Under the pieces are notes generated by a model. That model did not search any database, was not told the origin of the DNA, and was given only the letters and a program-made list of their open reading frames with translations. A stretch of DNA of 34,296 nucleotides, from the NCBI GenBank assembly GCA_913064995.1, contig CAJYBL010000003.1, forward strand, positions 1 to 34,296, in the 5' to 3' direction. The DNA is from an uncultured Alphaproteobacteria bacterium (lineage in GTDB: Bacteria; Pseudomonadota; Alphaproteobacteria; Puniceispirillales; Puniceispirillaceae). Position 1 is the first letter of the stretch. Every line of letters starts with the position of its first letter. The position numbers and the translations under genes are program-made. Shown here in pieces: positions 33,105-34,296 of the stretch.

Positions 33105-33842
33105 TTATTTTTGCAAAAAACCTTTCATTTTCAGAAATCCAAGCATGTGCGGGCGTGATTCCTTGCTCAGCATACCCGACATTTGTTCACTCCAGCTTTG
33201 GTATTTCTTGTTGCCGGTGCGGGTCTGATAATAATAGCGGATTGCTTCATCATAACCTGCTAAGTGATCAAGATCCAGGGCATCGCCATAACTGTTTTCA
33301 CGAAGCACAACCTCAAGCGGCAGGCGTGGCTTTAACTCAGGGTCTTGATCAGGCCAGCCAAGGCAAAGGCCAAAAACTGGATAGGTGTTTTGCGGCAGTT
33401 CCAAAAGCGATGACACCTCGGCTGGATTATTGCGCAAGGCACCAATATAGCAAATGCCAAGGCCAGCTGACTCAGCCGCCACCACAATATTTTGCGCAAC
33501 AAGTGATGCATCAACGGTTGCGATGATGAATTGTTCGGTAAAGCCAGTATTGGCGCTGGCATTATGCCAGTCACAACAGCGCGCCGCCCGATTCATATCG
33601 GCACAAAACACCAAAAATTCGGCTGCAGATTCAATATAAGACTGGTGATTAGCCAAGACGGCCAAGGAGGCGCGCTTTGCCGGATCACTAATGCGGATGA
33701 TCGTTACAGCTTGTAAAAAGTTAGATGACGCCGCAGCCTGACCAGCTTGAATAAGTTCATGCAACAGATCTGTTGCGATTGGCCGATTCTCAAATTTTCG
33801 TATCGACCGATGCGCCTTTAATAGCTCAATTGTTGGAGTCAT
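33105..33842 (-). CDS. nfsA: NfsA-type NAD(P)H nitroreductase / flavin reductase
   Basis: 245 residues from ATG 33842, which has AAGGA about eight bases upstream; an in-frame start at 33920 would add 26 residues without family support. The N-terminus TPTIELLKAHRSIRKFENRP carries the conserved HRSIRKF of the NfsA/Frp group. Further segments are QAASSNFLQAVTIIRI and ESAGLGICYIGALRNNP, followed by PVFGLCLGWPDQDPELKPRLP. These FMN homodimers reduce nitroaromatics, quinones or free flavins with NAD(P)H. It is on the same strand as the GltB-like gene, with 92 bases between them. A link to the nitronate monooxygenase at 23069 is only suggestive. Confidence 0.85.
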   Translation of the reverse strand: MTPTIELLKAHRSIRKFENRPIATDLLHELIQAGQAAASSNFLQAVTIIRISDPAKRASLAVLANHQSYIESAAEFLVFCADMNRAARCCDWHNASANTGFTEQFIIATVDASLVAQNIVVAAESAGLGICYIGALRNNPAEVSSLLELPQNTYPVFGLCLGWPDQDPELKPRLPLEVVLRENSYGDALDLDHLAGYDEAIRYYYQTRTGNKKYQSWSEQMSGMLSKESRPHMLGFLKMKGFLQK

Positions 33843-34010
33843 GATGTTTTTCCTTATCGGTTGGCCAAGGTAATTTGGCACCAGTTCAAAAAACCGGTAC
33901 CAGGATGGCAAAATCACCATTATGCTACCATGTTATTTATAGCAATAAGGCAATCCGGCAACGCCACCCCCGATATTATAGTCTGGTCTTTATGACCTGG
34001 TCACGATGCC

Positions 34011-34296
34011 CTAATCGTTACGGGCGCGGATCACATCAATGATAGCGGCGGTCACTTGATCCGTTGTGGCTGTCCCACCAAGATCGGGAGTATGAAAATC
34101 AGGATTGGCCGTAACCACTTCGATAGCTTTCATTAGCCGGGTCGCCGCAACAGTCTCGCCCATATGTTCAAGCATCATTGATGCGCTCCAGAATGTGGCA
34201 ACCGGGTTGGCAATGCCTTTTCCGGTAATGTCAAAAGCCGAACCGTGAATCGGCTCAAACATTGACGGGCTGGTACGTTCCGGATTCAGATTGGCC
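34011..34296 (-). CDS. Tartrate dehydrogenase / isopropylmalate dehydrogenase-family protein, C-terminal part
   Basis: The frame runs open to the right edge, so only the last 94 residues are present; the start lies outside the window. The sequence NLNPERTSPSMFEPIHGSAF, followed by DITGKGIANPVATFW and MMLEHMGE, is the C-terminal part of the beta-decarboxylating dehydrogenase family. The exact SMFEPIHGSA and the ending TPDLGGTATTDQVT favour tartrate dehydrogenase over LeuB or isocitrate dehydrogenase. These enzymes oxidise hydroxy-diacids with NAD and a divalent metal. About 168 bases separate it from the nitroreductase start; that gap holds nothing I can name. Confidence 0.75.
   Translation of the reverse strand, partial: ANLNPERTSPSMFEPIHGSAFDITGKGIANPVATFWSASMMLEHMGETVAATRLMKAIEVVTANPDFHTPDLGGTATTDQVTAAIIDVIRARND

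Noticed and set aside
1-34296. tRNA, rRNA, CRISPR array, insertion sequence or phage attachment site
   Set aside because: No cloverleaf-like sequence, regularly spaced repeats, transposase frame or terminal inverted repeats were seen on either strand.

Overview
The window looks like part of an alphaproteobacterial chromosome, probably marine. The evidence is the mix of families (tartrate dehydrogenase, NfsA-type nitroreductase, membrane-anchored GltB-like FMN protein, SbmA/BacA-like transporter, box pathway with a BoxR regulator), tight gene packing and moderate G+C. A SAR116-like lineage is possible, but this is inference from gene content only. I see no rRNA, tRNA, CRISPR array or insertion sequence.

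Region 1 (2-8469) is aromatic-acid uptake and lower-pathway genes. It holds the end of a HupE/UreJ membrane protein, a small SCP2-like protein overlapping an alpha/beta hydrolase, a complete branched-chain-type ABC importer (binding protein, two permeases, two ATPases), a 3-oxoadipyl-CoA thiolase (pcaF) and a convergent PaaG-type hydratase/isomerase. Region 2 (8723-11082) is a benzoate-CoA ligase overlapping an alpha/beta hydrolase.

Region 3 (11355-20608) is the unexpected part. It reads as one operon: a free-standing acyl carrier protein, a second benzoate-ligase-like adenylating enzyme with changed ring-pocket residues, a 2046-residue single-module type I polyketide synthase (KS-AT-DH-KR-ACP-TE) and a flavin monooxygenase. 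An SbmA/BacA-like transporter follows. The simplest reading is that an aryl acid is activated, loaded on the small ACP, extended by the PKS, oxidised and perhaps transported.

Region 4 (22128-24178) holds a dimethylargininase and, on the minus strand, a nitronate monooxygenase. Region 5 (24669-31373) is the box (aerobic benzoyl-CoA epoxidation) operon: boxC, boxB, a flavodoxin, boxR and a fused enoyl-CoA hydratase/3-hydroxyacyl-CoA dehydrogenase. The usual reductase boxA and aldehyde dehydrogenase boxD are not in the window. A flavodoxin occupies the position where an electron donor for BoxB would be expected. Region 6 (33842-31402 and 34296-34011, minus strand) holds an FMN-binding GltB-like protein, a nitroreductase and the end of a tartrate dehydrogenase-like gene.

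Together the catabolic genes import benzoate (or a relative), make benzoyl-CoA, epoxidise and cleave the ring, and beta-oxidise the C6 product to acetyl-CoA and succinyl-CoA. The PKS operon sits inside this island and could draw on the same aryl-acid pool. Candidate operator repeats lie upstream of boxC, of the ligase and of the ACP/PKS operon.
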